Below are positions 21,574-33,500 of a DNA stretch of 54,969 nucleotides, piece after piece (position 1 is the stretch's first letter; each line of letters starts with the position of its first letter). The stretch covers positions 1-54,969 of the forward strand of contig JAUCBJ010006321.1 in assembly GCA_032718475.1 (NCBI GenBank), read 5' to 3'. A program made the translations under genes and the position numbers. Below the pieces are notes generated by a model that saw only the letters and a program-made list of their open reading frames with translations, had not been told where the DNA came from and ran no database searches. The DNA is from Nemertoderma westbladi (taxonomy: Eukaryota; Xenacoelomorpha; Nemertodermatida; Nemertodermatidae).

Positions 21574-23690
21574 CGACACAGACCCTAAAGCCGCAGAGGG
21601 AGGTGAGAGGTCAAACCATCTCGGAGGGAGAACCAGCTAGTTGAGGTTAGCAGCAGGGGGTAACACCTACAGGGAGTGCCAAAGTGACAATTAGTATATA
21701 AGCCAATAGTGGGCAGGGGAGCACGTGGGGGAAGAACAGCAGAGCATCCGTTAGGTAGCAGAGGCCACAGTAACGTAGGGGTGAAACCAATATGTACATG
21801 TGTATCAATCATATAGCTACTCTGATTACTGATTTACCGGTCAGTTCATTAATCACACAGTTAGGGACCGGCAATAGTTTCGACCGTCATTTCATATACT
21901 GCTGTCATCATTCTGTATTGCAATTCCTACTATTGTTTGTTATACATACTGTGCTATTATCATTAGAATATTAACACCGAGAAACACAAATATCTTCGGC
22001 CAAAGATATTAGTCCAGCAGCCCAGCAGCGAAGTGACGCGTACAACCTAACCCGGTCGGGATCCTTGAACTCAATCCCTGTCACAGAACAACTCACACAC
22101 ACAACAGAAAGAAAGACTGGCATACTTTCACATGGGCCGAATATGTTCATAAAAAGCTTTAGAGAGCTTTATCTTTCCCTAATGCAACACGGCGAATTCG
22201 TGACGGTTGTCACAAACAGGAAGCATTCAACAGTCAAACTAAATTTAGTCAGACAGAATTTGATCTACAATATATGCGCAATATATTTAATATTTTATGC
22301 TACTGTAGTGACGTGCAAGCACGCGGGATGTAAATCTTCAATCTTCAGAATACTTATATTAATAATAATTAATTAATATACTAATATTTAATTTTTTAAA
22401 TCACTTTGTTCCTTTAGGCCTGACAATGATCCAATTTTCTAAACCTACGTTTCCCTCTCATGATTCTAATTACACCAATTATTGTAGTACTACAGTTGAA
22501 GGCCTACATTATTATTAAAATTCATTCACCTGGAATTAGTAATAAATTCACATTCGCCCATACCTTGACTGAGAAGGCTATCAGCTGTATAAAATATTTA
22601 ACACACACTAATGCTACCCTATGAAGAATTTCAAGTTTGTAAGGGAGTGGAGTTTAGGCAGTAGGGCCTAAGCAAACAGTATGGGTGTACTAAGTACACC
22701 CACCTTGGACACCTTATCGATTTATACTAAGCCAGTGTAGAAATCCATTACATTTTTCATCATGAACACCAGCTGTTATTGGTGTTATTTTACCATTGCG
22801 TCTATGGCACTTTTCGTTTATTTCATTTTTTGCAAAAACTAATGACTGTATTTTTCTGAAAATTGCTTTATACACCCATTCAGACCATACACTACAGGAG
22901 GGTAATAAAATCAGCACAATAGACCGGATAGTTTTGGAGCTTTTCGTGTGACCTACAAACAAACAGACAAACAGACACGATTTTCTTACAGTAAGTAAAT
23001 CTGAAGATTTACAAATAAAATTATCATCTCTACTAAGGCAATAACGGCACTCTGTTCCCAATAAGAGGGCCTAGTAACAAGGTGGTAACCCAGGGAAAAC
23101 AAGAGGCCGCACCCGCAACCCATCACAATACCAATATTTTGTATTCCATCCAGTCCGCCCGGTTATAACTGTTTTTCTCACAAAATCGTTTGTGGCACCG
23201 CAGATAGAAGCTGCGATATATAAGATGTAAAACCTGTTTGTATCCTTGATTGGTTGAAGTTCTACCACGCTGTCCAGATTAAAGTGTAGTACTCCACTAT
23301 AAAGCTTGTTTCATTCCTCTAAATAACCTCACCATCACCAATGGATACGGTAAAATATCCAATTATATGTTCCTTTTTATTAATGGTGGTGATTTGGTTC
23401 CGCCTATCTGCAGTGGCTTTACCTGGGCTAAATATTGTTAAGTCGGTGTTAGTTATTTGACAGGCATGCAGCACCTGCACTTTATTGCGTTTTATACATA
23501 AGTACCGTATACTGCTGGTTACTGTAATACTACATATACTGCTTATCTGCGCATTTTACATCTTATTATGACATTGTTATTATTTTTGTATTTATTCGCT
23601 GCAATAGATACAACATTATGTGGTTCTTAATATTATTTATGCTTGTTTATATAAGAGTGTGGGGGTTGCGCAGGGAGAGTGGGGGGTTCC
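21574..23690. other. Intergenic DNA without a recognised gene
   Basis: A TATATAA box near 21692 followed by a retroelement-like leader (to about 22000) might be another LTR, but there is no paired copy. The 103-codon plus frame at 22065 and the 115-codon minus frame at 22714-23061 have no domain I recognise. A CAAACAAACAGACAAACAGA tract at about 22954-22975 resembles the TGTCTG-rich segments of the ~150-bp repeat family, in inverse orientation. Confidence 0.45.
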
Positions 23691-23696
23691 GCAGGT

Positions 23697-23803
23697 GGGG
23701 GGGGGGGGGGGGGGGGGTGCGTCGGTGGGAGTGGTTGCGAAGGGGGTGTGGGGGGTTGCGCATTCATTCATTCAACCCCACCCCCCCCCCCCCCCCCCCC
23801 CCC
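23697..23803 (+). repeat. Poly-G (21 nt) and poly-C (23 nt) tracts facing each other
   Basis: The runs are G at 23697-23717 and C at 23781-23803, about 63 bp apart. Between them is G-rich sequence (GGTTGCG words). On one strand the two runs are complementary and could fold into a hairpin. The G-rich strand has several additional G runs, so a quadruplex is also possible. Confidence 0.9.
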
Positions 23804-24279
23804 TTACGTACTTTTACCTTAGTAAAAGTACCTTCAGTACGTACTGCACTTTTGTCAATTATTTTAAATTTAGGTGCTACTGTATAATGAATTTTGTATA
23901 ATGCTGTTACTGATTCCGTATAGGCTTACTATTGTTGGGATAATCATTAATCACGGACAATAAACAAATACTGTAGGAATTATGTGGTATTTTGAGATGA
24001 AAATAAGAGTTGAGAATGAATTTCATGAAAACCTCATGTAACACTTATTATGGTGCTCGCACAAAATTATTTCAAATATTTATGTCAAATTATATCATAA
24101 AAAGAGATAGACAATATATAGGTTTTATTTTATTCCATATATTTATACAGTACCGGTATGTCCGTCTTGTCTGCGATAGTTCGGTGGGTGTAGTTTATAA
24201 TTAGCCGAATAAATTTTGAACTTTATATACTTGAACTTTATGAACTGAATCATCGACATTGGAATTTTTGCGTCCGTCC
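23804..24279. promoter_or_regulatory. Upstream region of the SLC22 gene
   Basis: This is AT-rich DNA immediately 5' of the SLC22 start codon. An in-frame TGA at 24241-24243 closes the frame upstream, which supports the ATG at 24280. Promoter elements are not certain: TATATTTATACAG near 24137 is TATA-like. Confidence 0.4.
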
Positions 24280-24550
24280 ATGGAGGATCAGAGGTTCGAG
24301 AGTGAAGATCCGACATCCAATCGGAATGAAAGTGGCCATGATGGTGCGGGGCAAATAACCAATCAGGATAAAGAAGAGACAATGTTGTTGAAAGATGCCG
24401 CAATGAAACCGTTGCGAATGGAGGAAATCCTCCGTAGTATCGGCGGATTCGGTCGTTACCAGTGTTTCATTTACTTTGGTATCGCCGCTGTAGTATCCAT
24501 ACTGTCAGCCTTGCCAACAATGGAAATGGTCTTTTTTGATGCCAAAACGG
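24280..24550 (+). CDS. SLC22 exon 1: N-terminus and TM1
   Basis: The first in-frame ATG after an upstream stop is at 24280, in context TCCATGG. The exon encodes an acidic N-terminus, the PLRMEEILRSIGGFG motif and TM1 (about residues 62-82). The donor is ACGG|GTTCGT, phase 1; its carried G pairs with AT of exon 2 to give Asp. Confidence 0.92.
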
Positions 24551-27500
24551 GTTCGTTCATATATTATTATCATTATACTTTAAGCCTACTTAGTTGTAGT
24601 TAGAGATTTGGTTTCATGGAAAACATGGGTTTCCATGGTTATATACCAAAAATAAGCTTTAATCGTTAAATACAATTCACTGCTAAGAGAGGGCTAAGAG
24701 CCAGTAAAGCAAATGTTTTTTTTTATGAATACATCTTCAGTCAATGCAACCATTCAATTAGATTCAGAAATGTTTTTATACAAAACTCCAATTGGGAGCA
24801 AGATGGGCTGAACCGTCGTCTCAGAATAATGTAAGCAGTATATCAACTACAGTTCCTCACAACAGGAGAACGGCTAATAACCGGGGATCTATAAAGTATG
24901 ATGAGTAGTTGTGCGAACCGAAGTGATAGTAGATAGCCACGAGGGGATGAGGTGTGACGAAAAGACTATCACAACAATATCAAACAATGGATTATTGATA
25001 GTAACAATACCCCTAAGTCCCATAGATCCCTTCCTATAATAAACAATGGATTGTATACTATACTATATATACTATACTGTACTAATAAACGAGTATATAC
25101 TACTGTATATACTATACTCGAGCGCACGAAGGCGCAATCATCTGGTCAAACCGGCATTTATTTATTTAATTCTACATTCATTAAAAACTTATGTTTAAAA
25201 TATTTAAAAGCGTCTGTAGACAGTAAAATCATAAATTAAAACACGTATTCAAAGTTTGTAAGGCAGCACGGGACGGGGGAGGGTTTCAACCAATATGAAA
25301 GTTTGTATTTATCGGATGCCATGGAAATCCAGAATGCCGTCGTGTTGCACAGCCAGCGGAACGAAATGTTTGTCTGGTAGATGTGAGGCAGCTAGATATC
25401 AATTCACCATTATTCTTCGTACACCATGATGGTGGTTGGGACTGGAATCGTGAGTTTAGACTATTCTTACTATAATTATAGATTGTGAAAGATTTGAGAT
25501 CTGGTAGGGGAAAGGATAGCAAGGCATTGCGATACAAACTATGTACCCCAGCGTGTTTCGAGCTATCTCGTGGTTGTTGTAACATAATACTCAGAGCTGA
25601 TTGGAGCGGAATACTCGGGCATGCTTTCACTCTTAATATGAGTCCAACTATTGACTTGTAAGCTTCACTGGAAAGGGGAAGTGTCTCTGTTACGTAATGT
25701 AGAGTATCATTACTGACATAGTTGCCCAGACAAAGCAGATTTTGAAGTTGCTTCCTATGTCCACCGATCCCAGAGCAACCGGGACGATGTCTATTGAACC
25801 TCTCGTAACCGGCACGATCTCTACCGACCCCATAGCAACCGGGACGGTGTGTACCGATCCTCTCGTAATCGGGACGTTGTCTACCGACCCCATAGCAACC
25901 GGGACGATATCTACCGAACCTCTCGCAATCGGGACGATGTCCACTGTTCCCAGAGTAACCGGGACGATGTCTACCGAGCCTCTCGTAACCGGGACGATCT
26001 CTACCGACCCCATAGCAACCGGGATGATGTCTACCGAACCTCTCGTAACCGGGACAATGTCTACCGATCCTCTCGCAACTGGGACGATGTCTACCGAGCC
26101 TCACGTAACCGGCACGACGTCTACCGAGCCTCTCGTAATTGGGACGATGTCTACCGACCCCATATTAACTGTGACGATGTCTACCGATCCCAGAGTAACT
26201 GGGGCGATGTTTACCGACCCCATAATAACTGGGACGATGTCCACCGACCACGGAGTAACCGGGACGATGTCTACCGACCACGGAGTAACCGGGACGATGT
26301 CTACCGACCACGGAGTAACTGGGACGATGTCTACCGAACACGGAGAAACCGGGACAATGTCCACCGACCCCAGAGTAACTGGGACGATGTACACCGACCG
26401 CGGAGTAACCGGGACGATGTCTACCGACCACAGAGTAACCGGGACGATGTCTACCGCCCCCAGAGTAACCGGGATGATGTCTACCAAGCCTCTCGTAACC
26501 GGTCGGATGTCTACCGACCCCGTAATAACTGGGACGATGTCTACCAACCACATAGCAACCGGGACGATGTCTACCGAGCCTCTCATAACCGGGACGATGT
26601 CAACCGACCCCATAGGAACTGGGATGACGTCTATCGACCCCAGAGTAACCGGGACAATGTCTACCGACCCCGTAGTAACTGGGGCGATGTCTACCGACCC
26701 CATAGAAACTGGGATGATGTCTACCGACCCCATAGTAACTGGGATGATGTCTACCGACCCCATAGTAACTATGACGACGTCTACTGAACCCAGAGCAACC
26801 TGGACGATGTCTACCGAATCCGAACAGTTGGAAATTTTTCCTACATTCCATCTCAATTGTGTGAAAAACTCAGCCAGGAATCATTCGACATAGCGAGCGC
26901 AATACGTTACTTTACTTCAAACTGTAACACGTCAAACTTTTCCCTATTAATGATTCCTGAGTGTACGAGCAAACAGCACTTTCAATTACACCTCGTGGAA
27001 CGCAAATCAAAAACAGTCTTCACATACTGTCCCCTTAAATCCAAAGTGATCACCCCAACAACCGAATTAATCGCAAACACCCTAAACATCTTCGAAAACA
27101 AATGTGCGTCATTTACCAATGCCAAGAAACCTAGACAGTGGAAACCCTGCATGAAGCAACGGCCCTTTCCGGGACAGGGACCATTCCCTGACTGTGGCCC
27201 ATACATCTGCATGTATGGCCTGGCAACAGCAAATGGACTCATGGTGCTTGCCATTGCCAAAGCCCCAACCCCCCACTCCAGAGGAGAAAAGCAAGGCCTT
27301 GCGTGACAGGTTAAAATCATGCATCACAGACGTATGGATCCAGTTTGCTGACTCGAACACAACTCAACCAACTAAGAAACTCAAGTCTAAAGCAAGGAGT
27401 CACTCCGCAGAATCTCGTAACCCACCAGACTCGGATCAGAATTCCACACGCGTAACAAAGGAACTATTCAGCTCAATAAATTCTCCCACACATTTTATCA

Positions 27501-30500
27501 ACACCCTAAGAAGCTCGAAGCTGCTGCAAAACCCAAAAGATGACCTCATAACATCCCTCTGTCACCTAGGTGTGCAAACTCTCCACACCTTCCAAAACAT
27601 GCTGTTCACCGAGATAACACAGCACATTCTTGGCAGCACCGCAGGGGCAAACATAACACCCTTCAACAGAAAATCACTCACCGAATTGGCAACTGACGTC
27701 CCGAATTTGCTATCGTCATCAACTCCAATTCAATCACACCAGAGTTCAAATAGAGAGTTAACATTGCCTCCGTCAACACACTTGGGTTTCTGGACTTGTT
27801 AGACAAGGTAGTAAACATGCAGATAGACCTGAAAGCCACTCAGTTGAACCTCGCCACTGCAAGTGTGAGAATTGAGAGCCTGGAGCTGATTGTCACAAAC
27901 ATAGCTAACAACATGAAGACAACAAATAACACCAACAATTCAGCTTTCTCCTCCCCAGTTTCACTAAAGCGAACTACCAAAGCCAAGCATCAACTGAAAA
28001 ATATGGGGGAAAATCACAAAACTAAGCGATCTGGCAACACAACAAAGTCACGCTCTCTGGTATCACTTGACTCAGACCTCTCAGACGAACATGAATGCGT
28101 AACTGACTGCAGTACTGCACCATCCTACAAAACAATAGACGCTGACGAAGGGGAATCATCACCCTCAAGTTGCGTAGACCAACCATCTATCCCCAATCCG
28201 ACTACTTTAGAAGAAGTCTTGTATTCAAAAGAAACCTGGACCCAAAGCAACTCCACTATAACACCTTCAAAAAGCCGCCCCAGACATACACCTACACCCA
28301 CTTCAAACATATTCAGTGAACTTGACCCAGACGCCAACCTGCTAAGTGAACTAAGAAAACAGAACGAGTTGTTGAATGAGATCATTAATCAGAGTAAACC
28401 AGTAAATAACAGCAGCATCAGGGGAAAAGGCAACACCAGCAGCAGTGACACAATCACACTCCATATTTCAGGCCTCCCACACAAAACCAACTGCATTGGA
28501 TTATCACAGTTCTGCTTCCGGCAGACAGGTATACGACCCATACACCTATACATAATTGGCAAATGCGGCGAACTAAAATCTGCAAAGGTGACCATTCTCA
28601 CATCCGAATCAAACATATTTCTCAATCAAAAAATGTGGCCCGGCGTCAACCCAACTGTCTCCAAGCACACATCAAGGCAACCCACTGACACCCGTCACCA
28701 CAAACATTTCAACCCCACCACTAGCACACGAACCTCCCACAATAACTACAAACACCAATTGAGCAGAAGTCCCCAGGAGCAGTTCACTCACATCACTGAC
28801 AACAAGTTAGGCCACTCCCGCAATACTCATACCCACCCACCCAACAAGATATCAAGATCCTCGAACTAATTACTCCAGGTTCACACACTTTACGAAAGGA
28901 CCCGACAGGCATAGCCCTCGTCACCCTTCTGGGTCTGGTTATCTCTCAAGTCAATTCACCTCTCGCCCCAACAATAATTCCCGTTACAGTCATGCCAATC
29001 GACATGACCATGGTGAGGATTACCACAATCACAATTATCCTTACACCACAGGTGAAGACGCATACCACAATTACTTCCCACCAAGATCTGAGATACTCAC
29101 TCTAATCTGATCTGCTCACTCTGATCTGCTCACTCTAACAATAACCCCCATAGCCCATACAACAGAATAAACAGTTATCAGAGAACAGAAAACATACACA
29201 AAGATGGGTATAAATCACACAACTTCGCTAACGACTACTCATCTACAGGTAGGAATTTGCTAAACAATATATGAAACAAATATGAAGAAGACCTGCAATA
29301 CCATAGCCGCTTTTAAAGAGAGCAAAATCCACCCACGCATACCAGATGTCCCTGTCCACACTTTAAGACAGAAAACAGATTTCACTGAAGCTACAGCCCA
29401 TTTCAATAGCAGGATCACCTCACACCTTGATCTAAAGCTAATCACCCTTAACGTAAAGGGCTACATCAGAAACAAGCTCTATATAACCTCATTGATTGAA
29501 CACGATGGACCTGACATGCTGTTCCCACAGGAAACATGGCATAATCTTAGAGAAACAGAATACCATCTGCGCACCAAAGAAAAGTGCCCAAGGGTTACAA
29601 TTGCTACTATACCATATCGTCAAACATGAAGAATGGGGCACCCAAAGTCAGGGGAGAAGGTGGAACGGCCATTATGGTAAAGGATTCACTCATCCCATAC
29701 TGCACAGAACTACTGGAAGTGTCTGACCGCATAATTTCCCTATCCATCAAGGACCACCCCATCATCCCAAACTCTCTCATAATCGGCACCTACATGCCAT
29801 CCAACTGCGGCAGGACAGATGACAGAGACAACTACATGGAAGAATGCCTTGAGCTAAACACTCTTATAACAGAGGCTCGCAAAGAAGGACTACAGGTAAT
29901 AATTGTAGGAGACACCAACGCAAACTCAAAACAACATACTCAGGGTCAAAACACAAAACCTACCTTCCACCAAATATCCAACGACAATGTCATCCTTCCA
30001 TTTCAACTAACCATTTCCGACCTACTCCCCACAGTAACAGGACCCTCAACAACCTATCGTTTCAAGGCAAAAGATGGCAGCACACTCAGGTCCTCTCATA
30101 TTGAACATATCATCGTCTCCTCGGGACTAGAAAATAACATAGCTAATTGTCTTAGATTCCCTGAGGATCCTCTAAACCTCTCCAATCACACTCCAGTGAA
30201 GACCACCTTAAGATTTTTGGAAGCCACTGGAACACACCACCCAAACAAGACCTCTCTTAAAGTAACATGTAACAAAACTAAGAATTTCCACTTTAAAAAG
30301 GCTTTACAGAAGCAGCTCGAAAATTATCGGAATGAGATTACAACAAAGTTGGAATCTGACCTGGACTTTCACAATAACACAGAGGTCAACACAAAGTTCA
30401 ACATTATAACCACCACAATTCAGCAAGCCGCAGAGCTACATATACCCCTTACTTACAACAGAAAATTGCGCCTAACTGGAACACAATGATTCCTGCGTAA

Positions 30501-33500
30501 AAAACACAACGACACAATGCCCGACCTGGGTTCCTTCAAAGAATCCTATGACAAATCCAGATCTGCCTGGGAAAGAGGTAGGTAAATAAAGGACATTCAT
30601 AACAATGAATATAACAGCTTCATAGATGCCAGAACTAAATATTGCTCCGCTAGCTTAAGGGGGGGGGGGGGGGGGGGTAGCACATTTTCTGACCAAAAAG
30701 TCGAATTTTTGAAACATATCCTATCTGATGCAGAATTTCATGCTGAATCCAAATATGGAAACCGTTTTCCCATATCTTGCTTAGTTTTCTAGATATCTGT
30801 GATAGAAGATACTGGCTCCGATATATCGCGATATCGGTAAAGGAGATGAAGTTTGGTGTTTGCATTCAATTTCTGGAAATTTCTGTGCTCAGTTGTGCTA
30901 ATTGGATGTCTCCACGAGAAAGAGTACAGAATTTTAATTGAGAAGGTATTGTTTTATGATTATTGGAAGTTCGTTTTAGGCTCATTCGAAAGCTCAGACA
31001 TCGCATACTCCTCTGTTGCAAACATAATAGAACATTTCAACAAGAACCACTCCACTATCTACCTTGTATCCGTGGACTTGAAAGCAGCTTTCGACAACGT
31101 CTCTAACAACAAGCTGTTCTCTCTCCTTAAGGGGAAAATAGACCCTTACCTTCTCTCATCGCTCAAATCCTATTATAAGTCTGGGTCTGTCCTCATGCAA
31201 TGCAACGGGTACACATACACTAGAGAAATCAAACTAACACAGGGAGTTCGCCAGGGTGGAATCATCCCCCTACTGTTCAACATCTACATGATGCTTCTTT
31301 TCAATGAGATAGAAGCAAGCGGCTATGGATGTCACCTCTCCAAGCAATCATATGCAGCAGTCGGATATGGAGACGACATCGCCCTGCTAGCCAATCTAAA
31401 ATCAGACATAATGGCACTACTAGAAATTGCCACCAAATACTTTCAGGAACATAATATAACGCTAAATTGTAGGAAGACAAAATACATCTGCATTACAGAT
31501 GTTAACAACATCAATCTTGACCAAGAGCTGAAGCTGCATCACCTGAACATTAACCTGAGATCAACATTAGCATGTACATACTTGGGCCTCCCACTGCCAT
31601 CCACACCACGTTCTTTAGAATCTGACTTTAAAGGGAAGTGCATAACCCAAGCCAGAAATATGCAGTCAAGAGGATTTTGTATTAACACCATTCCTCTCCA
31701 CGTTATTTCCAAGATATGGAAGGTCGTTTGCTTACCATCTATACTCTACGGCTCCCCCATCCTAACAGGAATCGGTGCCTCAAGTACCACCAAGAGTTTG
31801 AACAAAACCATGCGCAAGCTTATACTACTAGCCAGAAACTACATTTCAAATAACAACTATACAAGTTGCTGGACTGTAACATAGAAACCATAATCCATAT
31901 CAACACTCTACGCCTCGTACACAATTCCTTTTCTTGTAGCAACAAGAAGGTCACCTACCTTTACAATCATCTCCTGTGTAAGCACTTGCTGGGAACGGTG
32001 AGGACATCGTTGTTCACTGAGTACGTAAAATACGCGTGGTTGAGTAACTTTCTGACCCTCACCTCTATAAGCGTCCATAAATACGACACTAACCGGCTCG
32101 AACATCAGGCCAAGTCTCGTGCACATAATATGCACGTCAACACCGAGTCGGAATATCGAACCCCTTTACCTCATGTCCTTACTCAACAGCGACACCGGGA
32201 CGTATGAGGCCAGATGGTCAGTGTTTATGCAATGCTTCCCAAACATTCAGGCTGGGTAACACCACATACGACCCACTTTTAACCACCACAACCGCACACT
32301 CCAACGCTTTTTACAAACTATCAACACAACTCATTAATTGTCTTAATGGGACAATGAGCCCAACCCTTTTAATCCTTTTATCTAACGTGCATTCATAGCC
32401 GGTATTTTATTGTTTGTCTGTATTTATCGTTTAACTGTTCCCGTTCTTATCGATTTTATCAACCTTGACTAATATAGCCGCTGGGGCGTAAGCCAGATTG
32501 TTAATAAATAAATAATGGGAATACTGTACTTGCCAGCAACATCTATCTCACAAACATAATTAAGTTTATCGCTTTCTGGCTAATCGTAAAATAACATTTT
32601 GATATTATTTTAGATTACAAATGCAATACGGGCGACATTATTGGAGGTGATAGTAACTTGACTGAATCGCAATGGACGGCGGTCAGGATGTTAGTTCATC
32701 CGAAGGACACAGAGGAAGCCAATTGTAACGTGAGTAAATACCGCAATATCAACAATACTTTTACTCTGTAACTACATTGGATTCTACGGTATATTTGGTA
32801 TAGATTTCACAGAAAAAGGCAAGATGTTAAATTATTTTAAAAAGTCGCTTTTTAAAAAGAACGTGCCACCAAAATAGTAAATTTAAATTACAGTGACTTT
32901 GTATTTTTTAATGAACATGGGACATGGTTAATTATGGCAAAAAATTATTCCAAATACAATCGTATTTTATTCTACTTGCATATAATATTTAAGAATAACT
33001 GACACATTTTGAGTTGTTGCTGGCATTACTTTGCTACAGTATTAAAGAGTCACATTTTGAGTTGTTGCTGGCATTACTTTGCTACAGTATTAAAGAGTCA
33101 CATTTTGAGTTGTTGCTGGCATTACTTTGCTACAGTATTAAAGAGTCACATTTTGAGTTGTTGCTGGCATTACTTTGCTACAGTATTAATAGTGTCTGAC
33201 ATGAATGAAACACACCACCGAGCTAAAATTATATTATTATGGGGTTTTCGGGGTCGCTGACTTCATTTCTGATGTCAGTTTTTACGAGTGACCAACTCTA
33301 GGATATCTATGTCTGTGTCTGTATGTATGTCTGTTTGTCTGTCAGTCTGTCTGTCAATAAGGAAGCATACTATGTAATAAAAACATGTGCAATGGGGGTT
33401 TTCCAGGTCTCTGATTTCATTTCTGTTGTCAGTTTTTACGACTGACCAACTCTAGGCTGTCTTTGTCTGTATGTATGTCTGTTTGTCTGTGAGTTTGTCT

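Larger units (their letters stand above)
26788..32516 (+). mobile_element. Decayed non-LTR retrotransposon with Ulp1-like, ORF1, endonuclease and RT segments
   Basis: Ordered segments: a Ulp1/C48-like peptidase frame, a coiled-coil plus RRM-like ORF1, an APE-type endonuclease, a reverse transcriptase, and a 3' tail with AATAAATAAATAA. The reading frame changes at least five times, and the N-terminal RT region is replaced by about 330 bp of unrelated sequence that begins with poly-G at 30659. The RT active site reads YGDD. It is inserted in SLC22 intron 1 in the sense direction. Clade is not assigned. Confidence 0.9.

Noticed and set aside
22714-23061. 115-codon minus-strand frame
   Set aside because: Crosses a CAAA/CAGA low-complexity stretch and has no recognised domain or neighbouring exon.
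25742-26893. 383-codon open frame on the plus strand (TMSTDPIVTG repeats)
   Set aside because: By-product of a 30-bp repeat; other frames on both strands are also long. The frame that continues into the retrotransposon ORF is a different one.
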